A stretch of DNA of 64,000 nucleotides, taken from positions 1-64,000 of the forward strand of contig JAILAD010000042.1 in NCBI GenBank assembly GCA_024681795.1, written 5' to 3'. Positions 51,303 through 60,640 of this stretch are shown in pieces (within the stretch, counting starts at the first letter, position 1; every line of letters begins with the position of its first letter). A model generated the notes under the pieces. That model saw nothing but the letters and a program-made list of their open reading frames with translations. It was not told the origin of the DNA and ran no database searches. Source of the DNA: Lachnospiraceae bacterium (lineage in GTDB: Bacteria; Bacillota; Clostridia; Lachnospirales; Lachnospiraceae). Position numbers and translations under genes: made by a program.

Positions 51303-52043
51303 ATGAGCAAAAAGCGTATATTATGGGCGGGTGATTCAACCGTCCAGTTCAATGGTATCGTAACATATCCGCAAACCGGAATCGGTCAGGTGATGCCGTT
51401 ATATCTGGCATCGGACACTGAGGTTTTGAATCACGCAAAAAACGGCAGGTCTACGAAAAGCTTTATTTCGGACGGCAGACTTGATAAGATTGAGGAAGAA
51501 ATTTCGAAAGGTGATTTTCTTTTTATTCAGTTCGGACACAATGATGAAAAGGAAAGTGATGCCGAACGTTTTACCAGACCGGATGTTGAATTTAAAGAGA
51601 ACTTAAGAAAATACATTGCGGTTGCACGTAATGCCGGGGCATATCCGGTGCTGATTACGCCTCTTACGAGAAGAACTTTTGTGAGTGAGCATAAACTCGA
51701 TCCGGGAAAACATGCCGAATATGTTCGTGCCATGAAAGAAACGGCAAAAGAGAATGAAGTTCCGTTAATCGATCTGTATACGATGTCGAGGGAGGGCGTA
51801 GAAAAAGCCGGTGACAAAGTAACTTACAACTGGTATATGCATGTCCCTGCAAATGTTTATCCGTATAAGCCGGACGGACTCGATACCGACAATACGCATC
51901 TTCAGTATGCCGGAGCAGTGATTTTTGCAGGCATGATTGCGAAGGGACTCCGTGATCTGGGAGGAATGTATGCAGACCTTGTAAGAGAGGACTGGGACGG
52001 AAAAATTCGTCTTTATTATCCGGGAGAACTTACGGAAGAATAA
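51303..52043 (+). CDS. SGNH/GDSL esterase, rhamnogalacturonan acetylesterase-like (CE12)
   Basis: A 246-residue esterase without signal peptide. It has the block I motif ILWAGDSTVQ (nucleophile S12), NGRSTKSFISDGR (block II Gly region), IQFGHNDEK (block III) and DTDNTHLQYAG (block V D-x-x-H). This set and length match rhamnogalacturonan acetylesterases, which remove acetyl groups from pectin fragments, here inside the cell. I chose ATG 51303, seven bases after AGGAG; ATG 51297 is too close to it. It precedes the MATE gene by 25 bases and sits beside the importer and Uxa genes. Confidence 0.88.
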   Translation: MSKKRILWAGDSTVQFNGIVTYPQTGIGQVMPLYLASDTEVLNHAKNGRSTKSFISDGRLDKIEEEISKGDFLFIQFGHNDEKESDAERFTRPDVEFKENLRKYIAVARNAGAYPVLITPLTRRTFVSEHKLDPGKHAEYVRAMKETAKENEVPLIDLYTMSREGVEKAGDKVTYNWYMHVPANVYPYKPDGLDTDNTHLQYAGAVIFAGMIAKGLRDLGGMYADLVREDWDGKIRLYYPGELTEE

Positions 52044-52068
52044 GATTCAGGAAAAATAACAGAGTATA

Positions 52069-53430
52069 ATGAAACAGAAAATCAGTGAAAAAACAACGAA
52101 TGAAATACTGAGCGGAAATCTGGTTAAGGCGATTCTTTCGTTGTCGATTCCGGTCATGATCAACAGTTTTATCCAGACCATGTATAATTTAACCGATACA
52201 TACTGGCTCGGAAAACTGGGGACGGATGAACTGGCTGCAATCAATCTTGTTACGCCGGTTCAGAATATTGTCATCAATTTCGGAAGCGGTCTTACTGTGG
52301 CCGGTTCCGTTTTGATTGCCCGTTATATAGGCGCGAGAAAAAAAGAAGAAGCAAAATCCATGGCGAATCAGATTTTTGCGTGTTCCCTGATTTTTTCCGT
52401 TACCTGTGCACTTACGGTATTTCTGCTTTCCGGTCTGATTGTAAAATGGCTCGGTGCTGAAGATGCGGTATATGAGGGTGCAAAAACATATCTGCAGCTT
52501 GTAATTCTGGATATGCCGTTTTTATATACGATTAATATGTTTCAGTCCGTGTACCAGGCACAGGGAGATACGGTGAAACCGATGCTTTTGAATCTTTTGG
52601 GTATCGGAATCAATATGATTCTGGATCCGCTTCTGATGGTTGTTTTCCGGTTCGGTGTTTCCGGTGCTGCACTGGCAACCGTATTTGCAAAACTGATTCC
52701 CGCGACAGTGGCGTTTATTCTTTTGCACGGCCGGAAAAACGGGGTGTATCTGGATCTGAAACATTTGAAATTTGAAAAGGAAAAACTGAAGGATATTGTG
52801 GTAGTCGGTTTTCCTTCGGCAATCGGCGGAAGTGTAACACAGTTTGCGTTTCTGCTAATGTCAAAAAATGTACTCGTATACAGCAAGGAAGCGATGGCAG
52901 CATACGGCGTCGGAAATAAAATCAACGGTCTGATTTCCCTTCCGTCAAACGGAGTCGGTTCGGCGGTATCCATTATCGTCAGTCAGAATATGGGGGCTGA
53001 CCAGCCTAAAAGAGCGCAGAAGGCTTATTATCTTTCCATGATTGGGATTACGACATTTCTGTTGATCGGCGGATTTATTCTTTCCCGCAATGCGGTTTCG
53101 ACTTCCATAGTAAAAATATTTTCCGCTGACGAAGCAGTAATTCCGATGGCTGCAAATTATTTATCCATTCTGGCTCTTTGGTGTTTTGCAAACGGAGTAT
53201 ATAATTCGACGTCCGGATTTTTCAGAGGGTGCGGTCATACGGAAGTGACGATGGCGGTTGATATCGCAAGGCTCTGGATTTTCCGTTTCGCGACATTGTT
53301 TTTCTGCCAGAAAGTACTGCACATGGGAGTGGAGAGTATCTGGTACTCCGTGGTTATATCAAACGGACTTGCGCCGTTTACGCTTATGATTATTTACCTG
53401 ACCGGGTACTGGAAGAAGAAAAGAATTTGA
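52069..53430 (+). CDS. MATE-family efflux transporter
   Basis: A 453-residue polytopic protein with twelve hydrophobic segments. SIPVMINSFIQTMYNLTDTY (helix 1 with the D-T-Y pattern common in NorM/DinF-like members) and LARYIGA-like repeats mark MATE exporters, which expel cationic drugs or metabolites. It may share a transcript with the acetylesterase gene. A terminator follows. Its substrate and any link to sugar use are unknown. Confidence 0.88.
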   Translation: MKQKISEKTTNEILSGNLVKAILSLSIPVMINSFIQTMYNLTDTYWLGKLGTDELAAINLVTPVQNIVINFGSGLTVAGSVLIARYIGARKKEEAKSMANQIFACSLIFSVTCALTVFLLSGLIVKWLGAEDAVYEGAKTYLQLVILDMPFLYTINMFQSVYQAQGDTVKPMLLNLLGIGINMILDPLLMVVFRFGVSGAALATVFAKLIPATVAFILLHGRKNGVYLDLKHLKFEKEKLKDIVVVGFPSAIGGSVTQFAFLLMSKNVLVYSKEAMAAYGVGNKINGLISLPSNGVGSAVSIIVSQNMGADQPKRAQKAYYLSMIGITTFLLIGGFILSRNAVSTSIVKIFSADEAVIPMAANYLSILALWCFANGVYNSTSGFFRGCGHTEVTMAVDIARLWIFRFATLFFCQKVLHMGVESIWYSVVISNGLAPFTLMIIYLTGYWKKKRI

Positions 53431-53480
53431 AAAAGAGAGCATAAAAAAGAGCGTAAAAAGAACAATAACAATAAACATAA

Positions 53481-53517
53481 AAAGACCGCAGGTGCAGTTG
53501 CATCTGCGGAATTTTTA
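53481..53517. terminator. Bidirectional terminator between MATE gene and uxaC
   Basis: Ten-base-pair stem CCGCAG(A/G)TGC / GCATCTGCGG with a four-base loop, T runs on both strands. It ends the plus-strand MATE transcript and the minus-strand uxaC transcript. Confidence 0.82.
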
Positions 53518-53548
53518 TGCTTTAAAGTTAGGAGTGCTTTAAAGCAGT

Positions 53549-54955
53549 TTATAAGGGGAATTGAAAATATTGGATGGCATTGTTATAAGAGATTCCTTTA
53601 ACGATTTCTTCAAGGGTTTCATAATCTTCCGGGAATTCTCCGTTCTCCACGAAATCTCCCAAAAGGTTGCAGAGTATTCTGCGGAAATATTCGTGTCTTG
53701 TGTAGGATAAAAAGCTTCTGGAATCAGTCAGCATTCCGACAAATCCGGAAAGGTTACCGAGATTTGCCAAAGATAACATCTGATTCTGCATACCGATTTT
53801 ATGATCGTTAAACCACCACGCGCTTCCCTGCTGGATTTTGCCGACTGCATCGGAGTTCTGGAAGCATCCGAGGATGGTTCCGATAGCTTCGTTGTCATTG
53901 GGATTCAGACTGTAAAGGATGGTCTTGGGCAGTTTGTTTTCTTTATTCAGTGCATTTAAGAAGTCGGCCATCTGGGAAGACGGAGCATAATTGTTGATGC
54001 AGTCGTAACCGGTATCCGGTCCCAAAGATGCAAACATTAAATCGTTATTATCCCGCTTGCATCCGTAGTGGAGCTGCATAACCCATTTGCGGTCTGCGTA
54101 TTCTTTTCCGACAGTGAGCATAAATGCTGTTTTGAATTTCAGTTCTTCTTCTCTGGTAACGGAATTTCCCGCAAGACGTTTAGAGAAAATTTCTTCAATT
54201 TCGTTTTCGTCTGCCGGTGCATACATAACATATTCAAGTGCATGATCGGATACGAGACATCCGTTTTCCGCAAAGAAATCCATACGTTTTTTCAGTGCGG
54301 AGGATAAGTCCTTAAAGGATTTGATTTCGATTCCGGATACTTCCGAAAGCTTTCCGAGGTAAGTTAAGTAATCCGGTTTTTCGATATTCATCGCTTTATC
54401 GGGACGCCATGCCGGAAGAACTTTTACTTCGAAAGAAGCATCTTCGCGGATGACTTTATGCCATTCGAGAGAATCTACGGGATCGTCCGTTGTACAAATT
54501 AATGTAACGTTTGATTTGCGGATTAAATTCCGGACACTCATGGAAGGATCCTTCAGTTTTTCGTTGCAAAGTTCCCAGACTTCTTTTGCGGTATTTTTGT
54601 TCAGAGTTCCGTGATAATCGAAATAACGCTGCAGTTCCAGGTGACTCCAATGATAAAGGGGATTGCCGATTGCGTGCCCCAGGCATTCTGCCCATTTTTC
54701 AAATTTCTCGTAATCGGAAGCATCTCCTGTAATATACTTTTCGTCGACTCCGCAGGAACGCATGAATCGCCATTTGTAATGATCGCCGCCAAGCCATACC
54801 TGTGTAATATTGTCAAATTTTCTGTCTTCGGCAATTTCCTTCGGATTGATGTGACAGTGATAATCGAGCACGGGAGTCTTTTCAGCATATTCGTGGAATA
54901 ACTTCTGTGCGGTTTCGGTGGACAAAAGAAAATCCTTATCCATAAATTTTTTCAT
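53549..54955 (-). CDS. uxaC: Glucuronate/galacturonate isomerase
   Basis: A 468-residue uronate isomerase of the amidohydrolase-like superfamily that converts D-glucuronate to fructuronate and D-galacturonate to tagaturonate. Visible signatures are TPVLDYHCHINPKEI at the start, WLGGDHYKWR, TTDDPVDSLEWH, DHALEYVMYAP, VMQLHYGCKRDNN, and SRSFLSYTRHEYFRRILC near the end. It is the second gene of a minus-strand pair after the LacI regulator (57-base gap) and ends at a terminator. The AAAGGAAA start site is standard. Confidence 0.95.
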   Translation of the reverse strand: MKKFMDKDFLLSTETAQKLFHEYAEKTPVLDYHCHINPKEIAEDRKFDNITQVWLGGDHYKWRFMRSCGVDEKYITGDASDYEKFEKWAECLGHAIGNPLYHWSHLELQRYFDYHGTLNKNTAKEVWELCNEKLKDPSMSVRNLIRKSNVTLICTTDDPVDSLEWHKVIREDASFEVKVLPAWRPDKAMNIEKPDYLTYLGKLSEVSGIEIKSFKDLSSALKKRMDFFAENGCLVSDHALEYVMYAPADENEIEEIFSKRLAGNSVTREEELKFKTAFMLTVGKEYADRKWVMQLHYGCKRDNNDLMFASLGPDTGYDCINNYAPSSQMADFLNALNKENKLPKTILYSLNPNDNEAIGTILGCFQNSDAVGKIQQGSAWWFNDHKIGMQNQMLSLANLGNLSGFVGMLTDSRSFLSYTRHEYFRRILCNLLGDFVENGEFPEDYETLEEIVKGISYNNAIQYFQFPL

Positions 54956-55012
54956 AGTATTTATTTCCTTTCTGCCAATTTATACGCAGCGGCAGACATT
55001 TTTTACATTGCA

Positions 55013-56017
55013 TTAAGTGGTATAACGCTCGACCAGTTCACCGGAGAAAATGATTTTCTGAGGTGTTTCAACTCCGCTTAAAACCTGAATGCAGGATTTA
55101 ACGAGCTGATTGCACTGATCCTCAAGATGGTTGTTAACGCTTGTAAGTTCCGGTTCACATGTAATGGTAAGAATCGAATTGTTGTATCCGATGACCGCAA
55201 GATCTTTCGGAATGTTTCGCCTGGCAACTTTTGCATATTTTAATGCGCCGCTTGCAAGAGAATCATCTGCACAGAGAATCGCATCAAAATCTATTTTTTT
55301 CTTTCCGAGGGACAGAAGGAAATCTCTCATTCCGTCAATGTCGTCACGTTTTCCCTCGAAGAACTGCTCGTAATTTTTGTTCAGCTCCATTTCCTTCATT
55401 AAAATGGCGGAACGGTATCCGGAAAGTTTACGGATTGCGGAATAGGAATGGGAATTGTAGAGATACAGAATCCTTTTCCGCTTGTGTTCCAAAAGCCATA
55501 TTGTTGCATCCATCGTGGATTTGAAATCATCGCAGAGAACACAGTAAACGTTCGGACAGTTAAAATCTGCATTTAAAAGCATAACAGGAACTTTTTCGGC
55601 AGCCTGACGGATATAATCGTTATCTGCATCGTTGCTTTCTATAAAAGAAGAACCGACTAAAATAACACAGTCAACGCGTTGCTTCATCATCATTTCCAGG
55701 GAAGATTTTCTTGTTTCCAGGCTGTAGCCGGTGCAGGCAAGAATTGCATTGTAGCCGCCTGCACGGAGTCCCTGTTCAATGTAATAAACAGCTTTTGCAA
55801 GATAGATATCGGAAGAGTCGGCACAAAGGATTCCGACGCAGTTCATGGAATCAAGGCCGAGGCCTCTTGCAAATACATTGGGAGAGTATCCGCATTCGTT
55901 GATCACGTCCAATACTTTCTGCTTTGTTTTCGGGCTTACATTGCTGCTTCCGTTTAATACGCGTGAAACGGTGGCAATGGAAACCCCTGCTTTTTCTGAA
56001 ATGTCATAAATAGTCAT
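55013..56017 (-). CDS. LacI-family transcriptional regulator
   Basis: A 334-residue regulator. The LacI helix-turn-helix is complete at residues 1-25 (TIYDISEKAGVSIATVSRVL), with hinge and a periplasmic-binding-like effector domain following (CVGILCADSSDIYLAKAVYY; LILVG-like; AVIGYNNSILT). It is divergent from uxaB and cotranscribed with uxaC, so it probably represses uronate and pectin genes and is released by a pathway intermediate. Its operator is likely the TGTAAGCGCTTTCA palindrome in front of uxaB and similar sites near 46.0 and 47.2 kb. Confidence 0.92.
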   Translation of the reverse strand: MTIYDISEKAGVSIATVSRVLNGSSNVSPKTKQKVLDVINECGYSPNVFARGLGLDSMNCVGILCADSSDIYLAKAVYYIEQGLRAGGYNAILACTGYSLETRKSSLEMMMKQRVDCVILVGSSFIESNDADNDYIRQAAEKVPVMLLNADFNCPNVYCVLCDDFKSTMDATIWLLEHKRKRILYLYNSHSYSAIRKLSGYRSAILMKEMELNKNYEQFFEGKRDDIDGMRDFLLSLGKKKIDFDAILCADDSLASGALKYAKVARRNIPKDLAVIGYNNSILTITCEPELTSVNNHLEDQCNQLVKSCIQVLSGVETPQKIIFSGELVERYTT

Positions 56018-56301
56018 CCGAATTCCCCTTGTGAATAGGTGCTGACCGGTGGTACGGCAGGTGGTGAGCCTGTATTACAGTTGTCGATTTATTGCTCTTT
56101 GAAAATGAAATTTTCAAGTTCTTTCATAAATAACGGTTTAAAAACCGGCGTTATTTGTTCTTCTATGAAAGAAATTATGAAAACAGTTACATAATTCAAC
56201 TTGATTATACAACCATAATAAAAAAAGGGCAAGGAAAAAATTGATAAAAAACCGAGAAAGTTTTTGTGGAAAAAAACAGTAATAAAAAGAAAGTTATCCT
56301 A

Positions 56302-56330
56302 TTGACGAATTTTGACAAGTACATTATGAT
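56302..56330 (+). promoter_or_regulatory. uxaB operon promoter
   Basis: TTGACG (56302-56307), 17-base spacer, TATGAT (56325-56330); about 84 bases before the uxaB start. Confidence 0.6.
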
Positions 56331-56337
56331 AATAATA

Positions 56338-56351
56338 TGTAAGCGCTTTCA
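56338..56351 (+). promoter_or_regulatory. LacI/CcpA-type operator at the uxaB promoter
   Basis: TGTAAGCGCTTTCA, a near-perfect palindrome matching the cre consensus, located at the expected transcription start. Likely bound by the adjacent LacI-family regulator, by CcpA, or by both. Confidence 0.72.
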
Positions 56352-56413
56352 TAAAGCCTTGCGTGTTTCAATAAAGAATATGAGATAGAAAGCTTTAGCT
56401 TCAGGAGAACGAA

Positions 56414-57874
56414 ATGAATTATTTAAACAAAGAATTGAGCGGAAAAAAAGAACGTCCCATTAAAGTATTGCAGTTCGGCGAAGGTAATTTTCTTCGCGGA
56501 TTTGTAGATTACATGATTGATATAGCCAATGAAGAAGGCAAATTTGACGGCGACATCGTTTTGATTAAGCCCATCGAGTTCGGATCCCTGGAGCGCTTCG
56601 GCAAACAGGACTGCCAGTATACCGTATCCTTAAGAGGAATCATTGACGGCAAGGCAGAAGTAAAAAACAGAATTATTACAAGTGTTGCCGATACGGCAGA
56701 TGCAATTAATGAATATGAAAAATACAGTGAGTATGCAAAACTTGATACTTTGAGATTTATCGTTTCCAATACTACGGAAGCAGGAATTGTATATGACGAA
56801 AACGATCGGTTCGATTATCTTCCTCCTCACACTTTTCCCGGGAAGCTGACCAAATTTTTGTTTGAGCGCTTTCAGTATTTTGAAGGAGCTGCAGACAAGG
56901 GTCTGGTTATGCTTCCCGTCGAACTGATCGACGACAACGGAATTCATTTGAAGGAATGTATTTTAAAACAGATTGAGAATTGGAACCTCGGAGAAGAGTT
57001 TAAAAACTGGGTGAATGAATCCTGTATCTTCTGCTCCACGCTTGTTGACAGAATCATAACCGGATATCCCAAAGGAGAAGACGAGAAACTCTGGGAAGAA
57101 TGGGGTTATAAGGATGAACTTATTGTAACAGGAGAACCGTTTGCACTCTGGGTAATCGAATGCCCGAAGGATATAAGCGGTGAGCTTCCTCTCGATCAGG
57201 CAGGACTTCCGGTTATTTATACCGATAACCAGAAACCATACAAACAGAGAAAGGTAAGAATATTAAACGGTGCTCATACTTCCTTTGTTCTTGCTTCCTT
57301 CCTTTGCGGAAACGATATTGTACTTCAGTCTATGGAAGATGAGGACATTATGAAATATATTCAGAGTACGATTTACGATGAAGTAATTCCTACCCTGACA
57401 TTGCCTGAAAAGGATCTGAAAGATTTTGCGGAAGCAGTAATTACACGTTTTAAGAACCCGTATGTAAAACATGCACTTCTTTCCATTTCCTTAAACTCCG
57501 TATCAAAGTGGAGAGCAAGATGTATGCCGAGCTTTCTCGGATATGTTGAAAAATTCGGAAAACTGCCTGCACACTTAACCTTCTCTCTGGCAGCGCTGAT
57601 GGCATTCTATACCGGCAGCGAAATCAAAGAAGGCGCTTTGATCGGTCACCGTAACGGAGAAGAATATAAGGTAATGGATGATGCATCCGTTCTTGAATTC
57701 TTTGCGGCAAACTCCGGCAAAGAAGCAAAAGAGTTTGCTTCTGCATTCCTCGGAAGAGAAGATTTCTTCGGCCGGAACTTAAATGAAGTAAACGGATTAA
57801 CCGATGCGGTTGCCGGATATTTATCGGATATCAGAACACTCGGTATGAGAGAAGCAATTAAAAAGAACCTGTAA
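56414..57874 (+). CDS. uxaB: Tagaturonate reductase (altronate oxidoreductase)
   Basis: A 486-residue mannitol-dehydrogenase-superfamily enzyme that reduces tagaturonate to altronate with NADH. The N-terminal QFGEGNFLRGFVDYMIDIAN is the nucleotide-binding start of UxaB, and further marks are VSNTTEAGIVYD, FPGKLTKFLFERF, RKVRILNGAHTS and VSKWRARCMPS. Full length. It is the first gene of the pectin operon with uxaA 58 bases downstream. The start has CAGGAG upstream. Confidence 0.94.
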   Translation: MNYLNKELSGKKERPIKVLQFGEGNFLRGFVDYMIDIANEEGKFDGDIVLIKPIEFGSLERFGKQDCQYTVSLRGIIDGKAEVKNRIITSVADTADAINEYEKYSEYAKLDTLRFIVSNTTEAGIVYDENDRFDYLPPHTFPGKLTKFLFERFQYFEGAADKGLVMLPVELIDDNGIHLKECILKQIENWNLGEEFKNWVNESCIFCSTLVDRIITGYPKGEDEKLWEEWGYKDELIVTGEPFALWVIECPKDISGELPLDQAGLPVIYTDNQKPYKQRKVRILNGAHTSFVLASFLCGNDIVLQSMEDEDIMKYIQSTIYDEVIPTLTLPEKDLKDFAEAVITRFKNPYVKHALLSISLNSVSKWRARCMPSFLGYVEKFGKLPAHLTFSLAALMAFYTGSEIKEGALIGHRNGEEYKVMDDASVLEFFAANSGKEAKEFASAFLGREDFFGRNLNEVNGLTDAVAGYLSDIRTLGMREAIKKNL

Positions 57875-57932
57875 ATATCAGCAAACTGATAATTTGTAAA
57901 CGGATAAAATAAAAAGAAACCAAAGGAACAAT

Positions 57933-59411
57933 ATGAAATTATTCAGAATAAACGAAATCGATAATGTGGCGGTAGCTTTGGAAACAATATCTTCCGGAGA
58001 AAATCTTAAACTCGGGGATATTGAAATAATCGCCAAAGATGATATTCCTGCCGGACATAAAATTGCGCTTTTTGCAATTCCCTCCGGAGAAAAAATTATT
58101 AAATACGGAAATGCAATCGGAATTGCAACCTGCGATATTGAGGCAGGAAATCATGTTCATACGACAAATATCAAAACCGGACTCGGAGATTTGCTTGAGT
58201 ATAAATATGAACCGGTAAAGATTCCGGAACATGAAAAAATCAAAAGAAGTTTCCTTGGTTTTGAGAGAGCAAACGGAAGGTACGGAATTCGTAATGATAT
58301 CTGGATTATTCCGACTGTCGGCTGCGTGAACAGCATAGCGGCGGCTATTGCAAAAAAGGCGAATGCATATGTTACCGGCTCCGTTGAAGAAGTAATTGCA
58401 TTTGCACATCCTTACGGATGTTCGCAGATGGGCGAAGACCAGGAACATACAAGACAGATTCTGGCTGATTTAATTACACATCCCAATGCAGGCGGAGTAC
58501 TGGTTCTTGGACTCGGCTGTGAGAATTCCAACATCGATGTATTAAAAGGATATCTCAAAGACATGGATGAAAACCGGGTAAGATTTCTGGTAGCACAGCA
58601 GTCCGATGATGAAATAGAGGAAGGCGTAAACCTGATTAAGGAACTGATTGGGTATGCCTCAAAGGAAGAAAGAAAAGAGGCGGATGCATCCAATCTTGTA
58701 GTCGGACTCAAATGCGGAGGAAGTGACGGATTTTCCGGAATTACCGCAAATCCTCTGGTCGGAAAGTTTTCCGATCTGCTGGTCGCTTCGGGAGGAACCA
58801 CGATTCTTACGGAAGTTCCCGAGATGTTCGGTGCGGAAGAAATCCTGATGAACCGGTGTGCAAACGAACAGCTCTTTGATCAGACAGTATGTTTGATCAA
58901 TGATTTTAAACAGTATTTTAAGGACCACAATCAGACGATTTATGAGAATCCTTCTCCGGGAAACAAAGCCGGCGGGATCTCCACCCTGGAAGACAAATCC
59001 AACGGCTGCACACAGAAATCCGGAAGTTCCGCAGTGGAAGGAGTTTTGAAATACGGTGAGAAAGTATCCGGCAAGGGTCTGAATTTATTGTCGGCACCGG
59101 GCAACGATCTGGTAGCGTCAACCGCACTTGCTGCAGCCGGAGCAAATATCGTTCTTTTTACAACAGGTCGCGGTACACCGTTTGCATCGCCTGTCCCGAC
59201 CATGAAAATTTCGAGTAATTCCGCACTTGCCGGAAAGAAAGGAAACTGGATTGATTTTAACGCGGGCGTTCTTTTGGAAGATGAGGAAATGAATGCTCTG
59301 GCGGAGAAATTTTATGACAAGGTTCTGGCCGTTGCTTCCGGAGAAAAAGTAAAAAGCGAAATTGCGGGATTCCATGATATGGCAATTTTCAAACAGGGCG
59401 TAACGCTTTAA
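57933..59411 (+). CDS. uxaA: Altronate dehydratase
   Basis: A 492-residue iron-dependent dehydratase that converts altronate to 2-keto-3-deoxygluconate. The N-terminal SAF-like domain (about 1-85; GHKIALFAIPSGEKI) is joined to the C-terminal catalytic part with NDIWIIPTVGCVNSIA, HPYGCSQMGEDQEHTR, LGCENSNID, LKCGGSDGFSGITANP and ARGTP-like TTGRGTPFASPVPTMKI. Together with UxaC and UxaB it completes the isomerase route to KDG; the kinase and aldolase that follow are not in the window. AAAGGAAC precedes the start. Confidence 0.95.
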   Translation: MKLFRINEIDNVAVALETISSGENLKLGDIEIIAKDDIPAGHKIALFAIPSGEKIIKYGNAIGIATCDIEAGNHVHTTNIKTGLGDLLEYKYEPVKIPEHEKIKRSFLGFERANGRYGIRNDIWIIPTVGCVNSIAAAIAKKANAYVTGSVEEVIAFAHPYGCSQMGEDQEHTRQILADLITHPNAGGVLVLGLGCENSNIDVLKGYLKDMDENRVRFLVAQQSDDEIEEGVNLIKELIGYASKEERKEADASNLVVGLKCGGSDGFSGITANPLVGKFSDLLVASGGTTILTEVPEMFGAEEILMNRCANEQLFDQTVCLINDFKQYFKDHNQTIYENPSPGNKAGGISTLEDKSNGCTQKSGSSAVEGVLKYGEKVSGKGLNLLSAPGNDLVASTALAAAGANIVLFTTGRGTPFASPVPTMKISSNSALAGKKGNWIDFNAGVLLEDEEMNALAEKFYDKVLAVASGEKVKSEIAGFHDMAIFKQGVTL

Positions 59412-59506
59412 CGGAAGCAAATTTAAAAACGAAACAAATAAAACCAAAAAGGGAATTTACGGTAACCGAAAACGGAATCGGACAGTCTTGGAGAAGAGGA
59501 GAATCT

Positions 59507-60607
59507 ATGAGCATCGAGAAGACACAGAAGTACATGGAACAATATTTAAAGAATTACAAACCGTATAAAACATACTGGAATTACGAAGACGGCTGTGTCT
59601 TGAAAGCTGCGCGTGATTTCTATGAAACCACCGGAGACGAAAAATACATGCAGTTCATATTGAACTACTTAAGTAGTTGTATCAGCGACGAAGGAAAGAT
59701 TACAAACTACGAAGAAGGAAAATACAATATCGACAGCGTAAATGCCGGAAAGTGTCTTTTTGCGGCATATGACTATACGAAAGAGGAAAAATACAAAGGC
59801 GCCATCGAACAGATCATGGATCAGGTTCGTACACAGCCAAGAACCCAAAGCGGAAACTTTTTCCACAAACAGATTTATCCGAATCAGATCTGGCTGGACG
59901 GACTCTATATGGCACAGCCGTTCTATATGGAATATGAAACGAAATACGATAAAAAGGAAAAATATGATGATATTGTTTCCCAGTTTGAAAATGTTCAGAA
60001 GTTTTTATTGAACGAGGAAAAGGGTCTTTGTTATCATGGATATGACGAATCCAAGTCTGTTTTCTGGGCAGATCCGGAAACCGGCTGCTCGAAGAATTTC
60101 TGGCTTCGCAGTATGGGATGGTATTTAATGTCCATCATCGATGTAATTGACGCCATGGACAGTGATATTTACGAAAAGTATCATACTCTGGTTGATATTT
60201 TCCGGAAGGATATTCAGGGAATTCTTCAGTATCAGGATAAAGAGAGCGGACTGTTTTACGATGTGATTGATTTGCCGGAAGCCGAGGGGAATTATCTTGA
60301 GACCTCCGGAAGTTCCATGATTGCATATGCAGTATTAAAGGCATGCAATATGGGAATTTTATTAAAAGAAAAATATGAGCCGGTCGGAAAGCAGATTATG
60401 GAAGGTCTGATGGACAGGATGCTGATTGAGAGAGACGGAGAATTTCATCTCGGCGGTATCGTTTCCGTTTCCGGTCTCGGACCCGAAAGTAATTTAAAGC
60501 GTGACGGAAGCGTTGAGTATTATCTGTCCGAGCCGGTTGTAGAGGATGATCCGAAAGGTGTAGGATGCTTTTTCATGGCATTCAATCAGTACCTGATTGC
60601 AAAATAA
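59507..60607 (+). CDS. GH105 unsaturated rhamnogalacturonyl/galacturonyl hydrolase
   Basis: A 366-residue (alpha/alpha)6 barrel hydrolase of family GH105 (YteR/YesR-like), cytoplasmic. Marks are YNIDSVNAGKCLF, IWLDGLYMAQPFYMEY (the D-G-L-Y-M segment with the catalytic Asp), FWLRSMGWYLM and LETSGSSMIAYAVLKA. It removes the unsaturated uronic acid from the non-reducing end of oligomers made by pectate or rhamnogalacturonan lyases. It lies in the uxaBA-GH105-GH28 operon. Product uronates enter the Uxa route after isomerisation. Confidence 0.9.
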   Translation: MSIEKTQKYMEQYLKNYKPYKTYWNYEDGCVLKAARDFYETTGDEKYMQFILNYLSSCISDEGKITNYEEGKYNIDSVNAGKCLFAAYDYTKEEKYKGAIEQIMDQVRTQPRTQSGNFFHKQIYPNQIWLDGLYMAQPFYMEYETKYDKKEKYDDIVSQFENVQKFLLNEEKGLCYHGYDESKSVFWADPETGCSKNFWLRSMGWYLMSIIDVIDAMDSDIYEKYHTLVDIFRKDIQGILQYQDKESGLFYDVIDLPEAEGNYLETSGSSMIAYAVLKACNMGILLKEKYEPVGKQIMEGLMDRMLIERDGEFHLGGIVSVSGLGPESNLKRDGSVEYYLSEPVVEDDPKGVGCFFMAFNQYLIAK

Positions 60608-60640
60608 AAATACTGTTCCGAAACGGTGCGGGGGAAAGAC

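Larger units (their letters stand above)
56018..56413. other. Divergent regulatory region between lacI-type gene and uxaB
   Basis: A 396-base AT-rich gap with the uxaB promoter and operator on its right side. A small hairpin GGTTTAAAAACC with flanking AATAAC / GTTATT lies near 56145-56167. The minus-strand promoter for the regulator is not clear. No small gene is supportable. Confidence 0.55.
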
